The translations under genes and the position numbers were made by a program. Below, piece by piece: positions 14,688 to 23,200 of a stretch of 44,169 nt of DNA. The DNA is from an uncultured Bacteroidales bacterium. Its GTDB lineage: Bacteria > Bacteroidota > Bacteroidia > Bacteroidales > Bacteroidaceae. Under the pieces are notes generated by a model that did not search any database, was not told where the DNA came from, and was given only the letters and a program-made list of their open reading frames with translations. Where the stretch lies: NCBI GenBank assembly GCA_902779875.1, contig CACZCX010000010.1:1-44169 (forward strand). The letters run 5' to 3'. The first letter of the stretch is position 1, and each line of letters starts with the position of its first letter.

Positions 14688-16709
14688 ATGACAAGAAAAC
14701 TAATGTATGGACTGGCTATAGCTGCGATGGCTATGGGATTGCAGTCCTGTGGCAGCCAGGCCAGACCTGAGAACAGAGACGGACATGACCTGTGGCTCGG
14801 AGATATCCGCGCCGTGACATCTGCCCAAAGAAGCGTGTTGCTGGACCAGTATGACCAGGAACTTGGTGATGAGGGATTCCGCATCAGGATGAATGAGAAA
14901 AAGGAGTATGAGGTTCAGGCCAATACCAGTGCCGGACTCATGTACGGTACATATCATCTCAAGCGTCTTATTGACTGCGGTGAGATGGATCCCACAAAGG
15001 AGATTGTTGAGGTCCCCGCATTCCGTTACCGCGTGCTGAACCACTGGGACAACCCCAACGGCACCGTGGAGCGCGGTTATGCAGGCCGTTCACTCTGGAA
15101 ATGGGATGAGCTTCCCGGTAAGATACGTCCTGAATATGAGGAGTACGCCCGCGCCAATGCATCGATAGGAATAAACGGAACGGTGCTCAACAACGTGAAT
15201 GCCGATGCCTGCATGCTTACACATGAGTATCTGGAGAAGGTGCGTGTGCTGGCCGATATTTTCCGTCCGTACGGCATCAAGGTATATCTGTCACTCAACT
15301 TTGCCGCACCCAAGCACCTGGCCGGACTCAAGACAAGCGATCCTCTTGACAAGGATGTGATCAAATGGTGGAATGACAAGGTTGCCGAGATATACAGCAT
15401 GATTCCTGACTTTGGAGGTTTTCTGGTTAAGGCCAACTCCGAGGGCCAGTCAGGTCCCCAGGATTACGGCCGCACACATGCTGACGGCGCCAATATGATA
15501 GCCGATGCCGTGAAGCCCTATGGCGGAATAGTCATGTGGAGAGCATTCGTATATGCCGCAGAGTCAAAAGACCGTGCCAAGCAGGCAGTTGAGGAGTTCA
15601 TGCCTCTTGACGGACAGTTCCACGACAATGTGATCATACAGATCAAGAACGGTCCGATTGACTTCCAGCCGCGTGAACCGTTCAGTCCTCTGTTCGGTCA
15701 GCTGGAGCACACCAACGTGATGGCCGAGATGCAGATTACCCAGGAGTATCTGGGCCACAGCAACCATATGGTCTACTTGCACCCCATGTGGAAGGAGTGC
15801 CTGGATTCCGATACATATCAGGAGGGCGAGGGCAGCACCGTTGCCGCCATCACACTGGGTAAGGTTCACGGAAACGCACAGTACAGCGCCATTGCAGGTG
15901 TGACCAACATCGGTGACAGCGTGAACTGGTGCGGCCACCAGATGGCTCAGGTCAACTGGTACGCGTTCGGACGTATGGCCTGGAATCCTGACCTGAGCTC
16001 AGAACAGATAGTAAACGAATGGCTCAAGCAGACATTCACTACCGACAGGAAGTTCGTTGAGCCGGTTGCCAAGATGCTGCTCGAGTCACGTGAGGCTTGC
16101 GTCAAGTATGAGATGCCTATGGGCCTGCATCATACATTCAAGGGTCCCGACCATTACGGACCGGGTCCCTGGGACCGCTCGTCACGTCCCGACTGGGAGC
16201 CTGCCTACTACCATAAGGCTGCAGCCGACGGAGTTGGATTTGACCGTACCTCCAAGACCGGGACCGATGCGGTATCACAGTATCATGAGCCGCTCAAGTC
16301 ATTGTATGACAATCTGGAGACCTGTCCCGAGAACCTGCTCCTGTGGTTCCACCATCTGCCTTGGGACTATAAGATGAGTGACGGACACACACTTTGGGAG
16401 GAACTCTGCTATACCTTCGAGGAGGGAATACAGGAGGCTCGCGGTTTCATCAAGACATGGGAGAAAGCCGGTAAATATGTAGACTCCTACCGTTATCAGT
16501 GCGTTTATGACCGTCTTGTACGTCAGGCCAAGGATGCCATCTGGTGGAGAGACGCTACCATGCTCTATTTCCAGCAGTATTCAGGCATGGAGATTCCCGC
16601 TGACTGCACCCAGCCTCAGCACACTCTTGACGAGTTGCGCCGTTTCCGTCTGGGCATAAGTAACTATGAGACTCCTGCTCTTGACAGACTCCCGGATTAT
16701 ACCTTATAA
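14688..16709 (+). CDS. GH67 alpha-glucuronidase, lipoprotein
   Basis: Glycoside hydrolase family 67 enzyme that removes (4-O-methyl)glucuronic acid from xylo-oligosaccharides. The 673-residue protein has a lipoprotein signal with lipobox LQSC (Cys21), so it is probably membrane-anchored. The catalytic region is intact: Glu252 in KANSEGQSGPQDYGR, Asp325 in NGPIDFQPREP and Glu353 in MQITQEYLG. Their spacing (73 and 28 residues) equals that of Glu292, Asp365 and Glu393 in the Cellvibrio enzyme. No other xylan genes adjoin it; a CE1-like esterase sits 21 kb away. A terminator follows. Confidence 0.95.
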   Translation: MTRKLMYGLAIAAMAMGLQSCGSQARPENRDGHDLWLGDIRAVTSAQRSVLLDQYDQELGDEGFRIRMNEKKEYEVQANTSAGLMYGTYHLKRLIDCGEMDPTKEIVEVPAFRYRVLNHWDNPNGTVERGYAGRSLWKWDELPGKIRPEYEEYARANASIGINGTVLNNVNADACMLTHEYLEKVRVLADIFRPYGIKVYLSLNFAAPKHLAGLKTSDPLDKDVIKWWNDKVAEIYSMIPDFGGFLVKANSEGQSGPQDYGRTHADGANMIADAVKPYGGIVMWRAFVYAAESKDRAKQAVEEFMPLDGQFHDNVIIQIKNGPIDFQPREPFSPLFGQLEHTNVMAEMQITQEYLGHSNHMVYLHPMWKECLDSDTYQEGEGSTVAAITLGKVHGNAQYSAIAGVTNIGDSVNWCGHQMAQVNWYAFGRMAWNPDLSSEQIVNEWLKQTFTTDRKFVEPVAKMLLESREACVKYEMPMGLHHTFKGPDHYGPGPWDRSSRPDWEPAYYHKAAADGVGFDRTSKTGTDAVSQYHEPLKSLYDNLETCPENLLLWFHHLPWDYKMSDGHTLWEELCYTFEEGIQEARGFIKTWEKAGKYVDSYRYQCVYDRLVRQAKDAIWWRDATMLYFQQYSGMEIPADCTQPQHTLDELRRFRLGISNYETPALDRLPDYTL

Positions 16710-16738
16710 TAATAACAGGGAGTAGGGTTGACTATCAT

Positions 16739-16766
16739 AAGGGCCGGGTTTTCCCGGCCTTTATTG
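16739..16766 (+). terminator. Terminator after the GH67 gene
   Basis: Stem 16739-16748 pairs with 16753-16762 (10 pairs including one G-T) around a TTTT loop, with a short T-rich tail. Confidence 0.8.
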
Positions 16767-16802
16767 TTTATGCCTTCATAAACTAAATTGTTGTGTTACC
16801 GC

Positions 16803-16831
16803 TTGTAAATGTAAAATTGTTTATATATTTG
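16803..16831 (+). promoter_or_regulatory. Promoter of the outer-membrane protein gene
   Basis: TTG at 16803-16805 and TATATTTG at 16824-16831 are 18 bases apart, near the Bacteroidota consensus. The leader to the ATG at 16866 would be about 30 bases. Confidence 0.6.
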
Positions 16832-16865
16832 CGTTTACAATTGTTAACCAATTAAAAGGACTATT

Positions 16866-17432
16866 ATGAAAAAATTGCTTCTTTTCGCGGCAGCTCTCTT
16901 TGCCGTAAGTACAATCAATGCACAGGTTACAGCTTACGTAGGTTACAGCTCAATCAAGTCTTCAAGTACAGTCAGGAATGTGCCGGGCACAGCTACGAGT
17001 ACAGTCAACGGTTTCATTATCCAGGGTGACTACAACATCAGTCTTTCCGATGAATTCGGTGTAGCTCCGGGTCTGGGACTCAACTTTGCATTCGGAGACA
17101 ATGACTACAAGGGTATCAAGGCGTATATCCCCATTGACTTCAATTACGGCGTCAGTGTATCGGACGATATAAAGCTCTCGGCATTCGTAGGTCCTACACT
17201 GGCTTTGGGACTGTCGTCAAAGAGTAAAGTCGCAAATGTTGAGATAAACAATTATGACAATGATGACATAAGCCGTTTTGATATCTTGCTCGGAGTAGGA
17301 TGCTGGCTGACTTTCCAGGATAAATACCGTCTGGCAGTAGCATACAGAATGGGTATGCTGGATCAGAACAAGACCGATGTCACCACGACCAAGGAGAATC
17401 TCCTGACCCTCACCCTAGGCTACACCTTCTAA
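16866..17432 (+). CDS. Small outer-membrane beta-barrel protein
   Basis: A 188-residue secreted protein with a signal peptide (about 1-19, ending INAQ) and alternating strands typical of an eight-stranded barrel, ending in an aromatic residue (TLGYTF), as expected for outer-membrane insertion. Segments such as GVAPGLGLNFAFG and LAVAYRMGML fit the general porin/OmpW-like group of Bacteroidota; no specific function is visible. It is monocistronic, with its own promoter and GC-rich hairpins after the stop. Confidence 0.8.
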   Translation: MKKLLLFAAALFAVSTINAQVTAYVGYSSIKSSSTVRNVPGTATSTVNGFIIQGDYNISLSDEFGVAPGLGLNFAFGDNDYKGIKAYIPIDFNYGVSVSDDIKLSAFVGPTLALGLSSKSKVANVEINNYDNDDISRFDILLGVGCWLTFQDKYRLAVAYRMGMLDQNKTDVTTTKENLLTLTLGYTF

Positions 17433-17591
17433 AAACGTAAAATGACAAGGTTTCCCTACGCGTGGCGAGCGAGCCCCGCGAGCGAGAACGCCCGGAGGGC
17501 GTCCCGTTTCCGTTAGGAAACTAAAAAGATGTGGGACTAATAGTCCCGCTTCGGCTCAAAAAAAGGCGTCCTTTAGGGCGCCATTTTTTTG
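17433..17591. other. GC-rich hairpin cluster between barrel gene and tRNA-Thr
   Basis: No gene is seen. Successive hairpins are visible: ACGCCC/GGGCGT (17488-17493 with 17497-17502), GTTTCC/GGAAAC (17506-17511 with 17516-17521) and GGGACT/AGTCCC (17533-17538 with 17542-17547). There is also a short direct repeat GCGAGCGAG near 17465 and 17479. The last part belongs to the inverted repeat that mirrors the tRNA 3' end (17542-17607). Confidence 0.7.

Positions 17592-17607
<16 letters not shown>
17542..17607. repeat. Inverted repeat mirroring the 3' end of tRNA-Thr
   Basis: Arm 17542-17568 is complementary to arm 17579-17607 except for two single-base insertions. The right arm includes the last 16 bases of the tRNA (3' acceptor strand, part of the T arm, discriminator) plus the T7 run. 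The left arm is therefore an inverted copy of the mature tRNA 3' end. Between the arms lies the terminator loop. Confidence 0.8.
17565..17590. terminator. Bidirectional terminator beside tRNA-Thr
   Basis: A GC-rich stem (about 17565-17571 with 17576-17582) is flanked by A7 on the left (17558-17564) and T7 on the right (17584-17590). It can end transcription from the barrel gene on the plus strand and from the tRNA on the minus strand. Confidence 0.7.
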
Positions 17608-17664
<57 letters not shown>

Positions 17665-17689
17665 AGGGAACTTTTCTCTATTCCGGCTG

Positions 17690-17697
17690 CGAAGGTA
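17690..17697 (-). promoter_or_regulatory. Possible -7 box of tRNA-Thr
   Basis: TACCTTCG on the minus strand is one base from TAnnTTTG and lies about 26 bases before the tRNA 5' end. No matching -33 element is evident. Confidence 0.35.
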
Positions 17698-17771
17698 CAC
17701 AAAAACGCATAAACTATGAAAAGCGCGCCAAAAAAACTTGATTGTTAATGCACGTATCTAAACTATTTATT

Positions 17772-17779
17772 TACCTTTG
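17772..17779 (+). promoter_or_regulatory. Possible -7 box (TACCTTTG) before the 17808 gene
   Basis: TACCTTTG matches the -7 consensus, 29 bases before the ATG. The -33 element at standard spacing is not clear. Confidence 0.5.
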
Positions 17780-17807
17780 CTCCATCTAACTATAATTAAC
17801 AATAATT

Positions 17808-18245
17808 ATGAAGAAGTTTTTAGTTGTTCTTACACTTGCTTTGGGTATTTCCGCTGCAGTTGTTGCACAGCCTCGTGCAATCGGTGTTAGAGGCGCTTAC
17901 GGTGCCGAGATCTCTTATCAGCACAATCTTGGATCCAACTTCCTTGAGGCTGGTCTTGGATGGTGGAACGGCGGTATGGCAGTTACCGGTGTTTATGACT
18001 TCATCCTGGCTTCACCCCAGTGGACTCCCGGTACATGGAACGTATATGCCGGTCCCGGTGCCAGTCTGGCAGTAGGCGGCGGCGTTGCAGTCGGCGTATG
18101 TGCTCAGGTAGGTCTCGAATATACTTTCGGAAGCATTCCTCTGCAGCTCTCACTTGATATGCGTCCTAATATCGTTACCATCAGCGATGGCGTTGGATTC
18201 ATTTCAGGTTTCTGGCCTGCACTCGGCATCCGCTACGCTTTCTGA
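17808..18245 (+). CDS. Small secreted or outer-membrane protein
   Basis: A 145-residue protein with a signal peptide (MKKFLVVLTLALGISAAVVAQ) and glycine-rich alternating strands (AGLGWWNGGMAVTGVYDF, LGIRYAF at the end), consistent with a small beta-barrel or outer-membrane-associated protein. I do not recognise a specific function. It has its own promoter box and terminator, so it is a single-gene unit. It is separated from the other small barrel gene at 16866 by the tRNA; the two proteins are not clearly homologous. Confidence 0.75.
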   Translation: MKKFLVVLTLALGISAAVVAQPRAIGVRGAYGAEISYQHNLGSNFLEAGLGWWNGGMAVTGVYDFILASPQWTPGTWNVYAGPGASLAVGGGVAVGVCAQVGLEYTFGSIPLQLSLDMRPNIVTISDGVGFISGFWPALGIRYAF

Positions 18246-18269
18246 TTTAAAGATAATCTGAATAATAAT

Positions 18270-18305
18270 AAGGACCGACAGTAATGCCGGTCCTTAATTT
18301 TATGT
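18270..18305 (+). terminator. Terminator after the 17808 gene
   Basis: AAGGACCG (18270-18277) pairs with CGGTCCTT (18288-18295) across a 10-base loop, followed by an A/T-rich tail. Confidence 0.75.
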
Positions 18306-18312
18306 AATTTTG
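18305..18312 (+). promoter_or_regulatory. -7 box (TAATTTTG) that decides the FNT start
   Basis: TAATTTTG fits TAnnTTTG. Its last base is the G of a GTG at 18312, so that GTG cannot be in the transcript's coding part; this favours the ATG at 18333. Confidence 0.5.
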
Positions 18313-18332
18313 TGACTGATAAACAAATAACA

Positions 18333-18941
18333 ATGGAAAAATCAAGTACTGTCATCAAGTCTTCAATCCTGGCAGGTATCTGCATAGGTATAGCAGGATT
18401 CGGTTATCTGGCCCTTGGAGGTGTAGTAGGCGCCGTTATGTTCGCATTCGGACTCATCACCGTGGTTTGTTACAAGCTCAAACTCTATACCGGTACAGCC
18501 GGATTTATAGAGAAGGGACAGGTAGGTATGCTGCTGCTGGTTCTGCTGGGTAATATAATAGGTTGCCTTATGGTGGCACTGCTTGCCAGGGTATCACCTA
18601 TGGACCTGCAGGCATCGGCCCAGAAGATTCTTGAGGGCAGGCTCAATATCGGTCCGGTCCGAGCCGGCCTTCTGGCTATAGGTTGCGGATTCCTCATGAC
18701 CACCGCTGTGACATTTGCACGCCGTAACCAGTGGCTCCCGCTTCTGTTCGCAGTGCCCATGTTCATTCTCTGCGGATTCCCGCACTGTATAGCCGATGCA
18801 TTCTACTACCTGACCGTTCCATTCTCATTCCTGGCAGAGAACCTGTGGAGTGTGATAACGCTCTATATCTGTCTGGTTATAGGCAACTTTATTGGTTGCA
18901 ACCTGTATCGTTTCATCATGATCGGTGAGGAGAAAGTATAG
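18333..18941 (+). CDS. Formate/nitrite transporter family channel
   Basis: Integral inner-membrane protein of the FNT family (FocA/NirC/HSC), about 202 residues with six hydrophobic helices. Seen: GICIGIAGFGYLALGG near the start, FAFGLITVVCYKLKLYTG and NFIGCNLYR near the end, which match family segments. The substrate among formate, nitrite or hydrosulfide cannot be told. Pyruvate-formate lyase or other formate genes are not adjacent. ATG 18333 is preferred over GTG 18312 because of the overlapping -7 box. Confidence 0.87.
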   Translation: MEKSSTVIKSSILAGICIGIAGFGYLALGGVVGAVMFAFGLITVVCYKLKLYTGTAGFIEKGQVGMLLLVLLGNIIGCLMVALLARVSPMDLQASAQKILEGRLNIGPVRAGLLAIGCGFLMTTAVTFARRNQWLPLLFAVPMFILCGFPHCIADAFYYLTVPFSFLAENLWSVITLYICLVIGNFIGCNLYRFIMIGEEKV

Positions 18942-19023
18942 GAAAACGGCTTGTAAATAGCTCTGGCACAGGGTAATAAATTTTAACACACTTTTTTGTT
19001 GAAAACTTGTCTTTTCCTGGGCA

Positions 19024-19051
19024 TTTGATTGCAGGAAAAGCAGTACCTTTG
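19024..19051 (+). promoter_or_regulatory. Possible promoter of carAB
   Basis: TTTG at 19024-19027 and TACCTTTG at 19044-19051, followed by GCGCC as in the serC promoter. The gap of 16 bases is shorter than the usual 19-20. Transcription from here would give a leader of about 165 bases containing the terminator-like hairpin. Confidence 0.55.
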
Positions 19052-19141
19052 CGCCATGTTCGGAAAGAGAGAAAATATTGGCAGTTCACCTAAGTGTAAA
19101 CATACCGGCGGCATTAATGTTTTTAGTCGGATTGTTTCATG

Positions 19142-19179
19142 AAAGGGAGAATTGTTTAATACATTTCTCCTTTTTTTTT
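19142..19179 (+). terminator. Intrinsic terminator (possible attenuator) in the carA leader
   Basis: Stem 19142-19151 pairs with 19165-19174 (10 pairs, one G-T), with a 13-base loop, followed by T residues to 19179. It lies 45 bases before the carA ATG and downstream of the -7 box, so transcripts from that promoter must pass it. Its left side overlaps the TGA of the 28-codon leader frame. An attenuator is the simplest reading; a terminator of an unseen small RNA is the alternative. Confidence 0.65.
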
Positions 19180-19223
19180 GTCTCTTACGGTAAGGACATT
19201 CAATACAACAAATATAACAGATA

Positions 19224-20285
19224 ATGACAGTATCACTGATTTTGGCCGACGGCACCTGCTTTAAGGGTGAGTCATTCGGATACGAGCATCCGGTAAGCGG
19301 AGAGCTTGTGTTCAACACCGCTATGGCCGGTTATCCGGAATTGCTGACTGAGCCCGCATCACGCGGCCAGCTCATTGTTATGACCTATCCGGTCATAGGT
19401 AACTATGGTATTCAGCCCATGACGGCTGACGAGTTCGGACTGCCTACAAACGCTGAGAGCGAGCACGCCCAGGCACGTGCCCTGATTGTTAGCGACAAGA
19501 GTGATTTCTACAGTCACTGGAATGCTAAGGAGTCGCTTGACGACTGGATGAAGCGCGAGAAGGTGGTTGGTATAGAGGGCGTTGACACCCGTGAGATCAC
19601 AAAGCACATCCGCAACCACGGCAGCATGACCGCCAAGATCCTGTTTGACGGAAAGGCCAAACCTGCAGAGTACGCATATACCAATATGCTTCCTGAGGTA
19701 TCGGTCAAGGAGCCTGTAACCTACAACGCAGGTGCTTCAAAGAAGGTAGTCCTGGTAGACTGCGGCGTAAAGGCCGGCGTGGTACGCTGTCTTATCAATG
19801 AGGATCTCGAGGTTGTACGTGTACCTTGGAACTACGACTACAGCAAGATGGAGTTTGACGGCCTGGTAATATCCGATGGTCCCGGTAACCCCAGCTACTG
19901 CAGTGAGGTGGTTACTCGCCTGCAGAAATTCATGGCTAAGAGCGACAAACCTATCCTGGGTATAGGTATGGGTTGCCTGCTGCTCGGTCTTGCCGGCGGT
20001 ATGGATACATACAAGCTCAAGTTCGGTCATCACAGCCAGAACCAGCCGGTTATCCTGGTTGGCACAGACCGCTGCTACATCACCACTCAGAACCACAACT
20101 ACGCACTGCGCGAGGATTCTGTAGTAGGTCAGTGGAAGGTTTACCTCAAGAACCTGAACGACGGTTCTGTAGAGGGTATCTACAACACCCGCAAGCCCTG
20201 GGTAGGCGTTATGTTCCACTCAGAGTCTGATCAGGTCCGCACTGATGCTGAGTTCATTTATGATGATTTTGTTTCAAAACTCTAA
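19224..20285 (+). CDS. carA: Carbamoyl-phosphate synthase small chain lacking the glutaminase cysteine
   Basis: Small subunit of carbamoyl-phosphate synthase, 353 residues. The N-terminal CPSase_sm domain and C-terminal class-I amidotransferase domain are both present. In the nucleophile elbow, usually G-I-C-x-G, the sequence is G-I-G-M-G-C: Gly248 replaces the catalytic cysteine, and the nearby Cys251 is at a different position. The other triad residues remain (His332 and Glu334 in FHSESD, usually HPE). By analogy with vertebrate CPS1, where this cysteine is serine, it should not hydrolyse glutamine and the enzyme may use free ammonia. It is 14 bases before carB, behind a leader with an intrinsic terminator. 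Confidence 0.93.
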   Translation: MTVSLILADGTCFKGESFGYEHPVSGELVFNTAMAGYPELLTEPASRGQLIVMTYPVIGNYGIQPMTADEFGLPTNAESEHAQARALIVSDKSDFYSHWNAKESLDDWMKREKVVGIEGVDTREITKHIRNHGSMTAKILFDGKAKPAEYAYTNMLPEVSVKEPVTYNAGASKKVVLVDCGVKAGVVRCLINEDLEVVRVPWNYDYSKMEFDGLVISDGPGNPSYCSEVVTRLQKFMAKSDKPILGIGMGCLLLGLAGGMDTYKLKFGHHSQNQPVILVGTDRCYITTQNHNYALREDSVVGQWKVYLKNLNDGSVEGIYNTRKPWVGVMFHSESDQVRTDAEFIYDDFVSKL

Positions 20286-20299
20286 ACACCCCTCAGGAT

Positions 20300-23200
20300 A
20301 TGGCATTGAAAAAATATAAGAAAGTGCTGCTGCTCGGTTCAGGCGCACTCAAGATTGGTGAAGCAGGTGAGTTCGATTACTCCGGATCCCAGGCCCTCAA
20401 GGCCCTCAAGGAGGAGAATTGTGAGACCATTCTGATCAACCCTAACATCGCAACCGTACAGACCAGTGAGGGTGTTGCCGACAGGGTATATTTCTACCCC
20501 GTAACCCCGTTCTTTGTAGAGAAGGTTATCGCTAAGGAGCGTCCCGATGCAATCCTGCTCGCTTTCGGTGGCCAGACCGCACTTAACTGCGGTGTAGCCC
20601 TGGAGCAGAACGGCGTTCTGGAAAAATATAAGGTAAAGGTACTTGGTACTCAGGTTAAGGCCATCATGGACACTGAGGACCGTGACCTCTTTATCAAGCG
20701 TCTGGATGAGATAGGCGTACAGACCATCAAGAGCCATGCTGTAGAGACCATGGATGATGCACGCGCAGCTGCACGTGAGCTGGGTTACCCGGTTATCATC
20801 CGTTCTGCTTATGCACTGGGCGGTCTGGGTTCAGGTTTCTGCGACAATGAGGAGGAACTGAACAAACTGGCTGAGAAGTCATTCTCATTCTCACCCCAGA
20901 TCCTGGTTGAGAAATCACTCAAGGGCTGGAAGGAGATTGAGTTCGAGTGCGTGAACGATAAGAGCGGCAACTCGATCATCGTCTGCTCAATGGAGAACTT
21001 TGACCCGCTGGGCATCCACACCGGTGAGAGTATCGTAGTCGCTCCTACACAGACACTGACCAATCATGAGGTACACAAGCTCGAGGAACTGACCATCCGC
21101 ATAGCACGTCACATTGGTATAGTAGGTGAGTGCAACATCCAGTTCGCCTTTGACCCGCAGTCAGAGGAGTACCGCGTAATCGAGGTTAACGCCCGTCTGA
21201 GCCGCTCATCGGCCCTGGCATCAAAGGCAACCGGTTATCCTCTTGCATTCGTGGCTTGCAAGCTGGGTCTGGGTTACAATCTGTACGAGCTTAAGAACTC
21301 AATCACCAAGACCACAACAGACTTCTTTGAGCCCTCTGTCGACTATGTAGTCTGCAAGATTCCGCGTTGGGATCTGAGCAAGTTCCATGGTGTAGACCGT
21401 GAGATCGGTTCATCAATGAAGTCAGTCGGTGAGGTTATGTCAATCGGCCGCAGCTTCGAGGAGGTTATCCAGAAGGGTATCCGTATGATCGGTCAGGGCA
21501 TGCACGGATTCGTTGAGAACAAGAGCATCAAGTTCGCTGACCTGGACAAGGCACTCAAGGAGCCTACCGACAAGCGTCTGTTCGCTATCAGCCAGGCATT
21601 TGCTGAGGGTTATACCATTGACCGCATCTGGGAGCTTACCAAGATTGACAAGTGGTTCCTGAACCGTCTTAAGGGTATATACGATGTATCAAAGGAACTG
21701 CATAAGGTCAAGGGTATTGACGCCCTGAGCGAAGAGCTCCTGCGTAAGGCCAAGAAGATGGGATTCTCAGACTTCCAGATTGCACGTGCCATCGGAGAGG
21801 AGAAAAAGCAGGGCTCACAGGCCGGTCTGCTCTCTGTACGTAACAAGCGTAAGGGACTGGGTATAGTACCTTTTGTAAAACAGATCGATACACTGGGAGG
21901 TGAGTATCAGGCTCAGGCCAACTACCTCTACATGACATATAACGGCTGTGCTCATGATATACCGTTCTATGATGACAAGAAGTCTATCATAGTAATCGGT
22001 TCGGGTGCTTACCGTATCGGTTCATCAGTTGAGTTTGACTGGTGCGGCGTTCAGGCTTTGAACACCGTCCGTAAGGAGGGTTACCGCAACATCGTGATCA
22101 ACTGCAACCCCGAGACCGTAAGTACCGACTACGACGTAACAGACCGTCTGTTCTTTGACGAGCTCACATTCGAGCGTGTTATGGACGTGATAGAGCTGGA
22201 GAATCCTTACGGTGTGATTGTATCGACCGGCGGTCAGATTCCTAACAACCTGGCCATGAAGCTCGATGCCATGAACGTACCTATCCTGGGTACCAGCGCC
22301 AAGGATATCGATAACGCCGAGGACCGTGAGAAGTTCTCAGCCATGCTTGACCGCATAGGCGTTGACCAGCCTGAGTGGAGCGAGCTTACCTCTATGAAGG
22401 AGATAGGCAAGTTCATTGACAAGGTCGGATTCCCTGTGCTGGTTCGTCCCTCATACGTGCTCTCAGGTGCTGCTATGAACGTGTGCAGCAACCAGGAGGA
22501 GCTGGAGAGATTCCTGCAGCTTGCCGCTGAGGTATCAAAGGAGCACCCGGTTGTAGTAAGCCGCTTCATCGAGAACGCCAAGGAGGTTGAGATGGATGCA
22601 GTAGCCAAGGACGGTGAAATCATTGCTTACGCTATCAGTGAGCACATTGAGTTTGCCGGCGTACACTCAGGTGACGCTACCATCCAGTTCCCGCCCCAGA
22701 AGCTTTATGTGGAGACTGTAAAGCGTATCAAGCGCATAAGCCGTCAGATTGCCAAGGAGCTGCATATAAGCGGACCGTTCAATATCCAGTATCTGGCACG
22801 TGAGAACGATATCAAGGTAATCGAGTGTAACCTGCGTGCTTCACGTTCATTCCCGTTCGTAAGCAAGGTTCTCAAGATCAACCTCATTGAGATAGCAACC
22901 AAGATCATGCTCGGCATACCTGTAGAGGCACCTGACCGCAGCCTGTTCGATATAGACTATGTAGGTATCAAGGCCTCACAGTTCTCATTCAACCGTCTGC
23001 AGAAGGCCGATCCCGTTCTTGGTGTCGATATGGCATCGACCGGTGAGGTAGGCTGTCTGGGTGATGACCAGCGTTACGCCATCCTGGAGTCAATGCTCTC
23101 AGTAGGCTACCGCATCCCCAAGAAGAACATTCTGCTCTCAACCGGTACAGCCAAGCAGAAAGCAGCTATGCTCGATGCAGCCAAGATGCTGGTTTCAAAG

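Larger units (their letters stand above)
18942..19223. other. Intergenic region and leader of carA
   Basis: About 280 bases with no large gene. It contains a possible promoter (19024-19051), a 28-codon open frame (19056-19142, starting MFGKRENIG) and a Rho-independent hairpin (19142-19179) before carA. The remaining sequence is A/T-rich with no repeat noticed. Confidence 0.6.
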
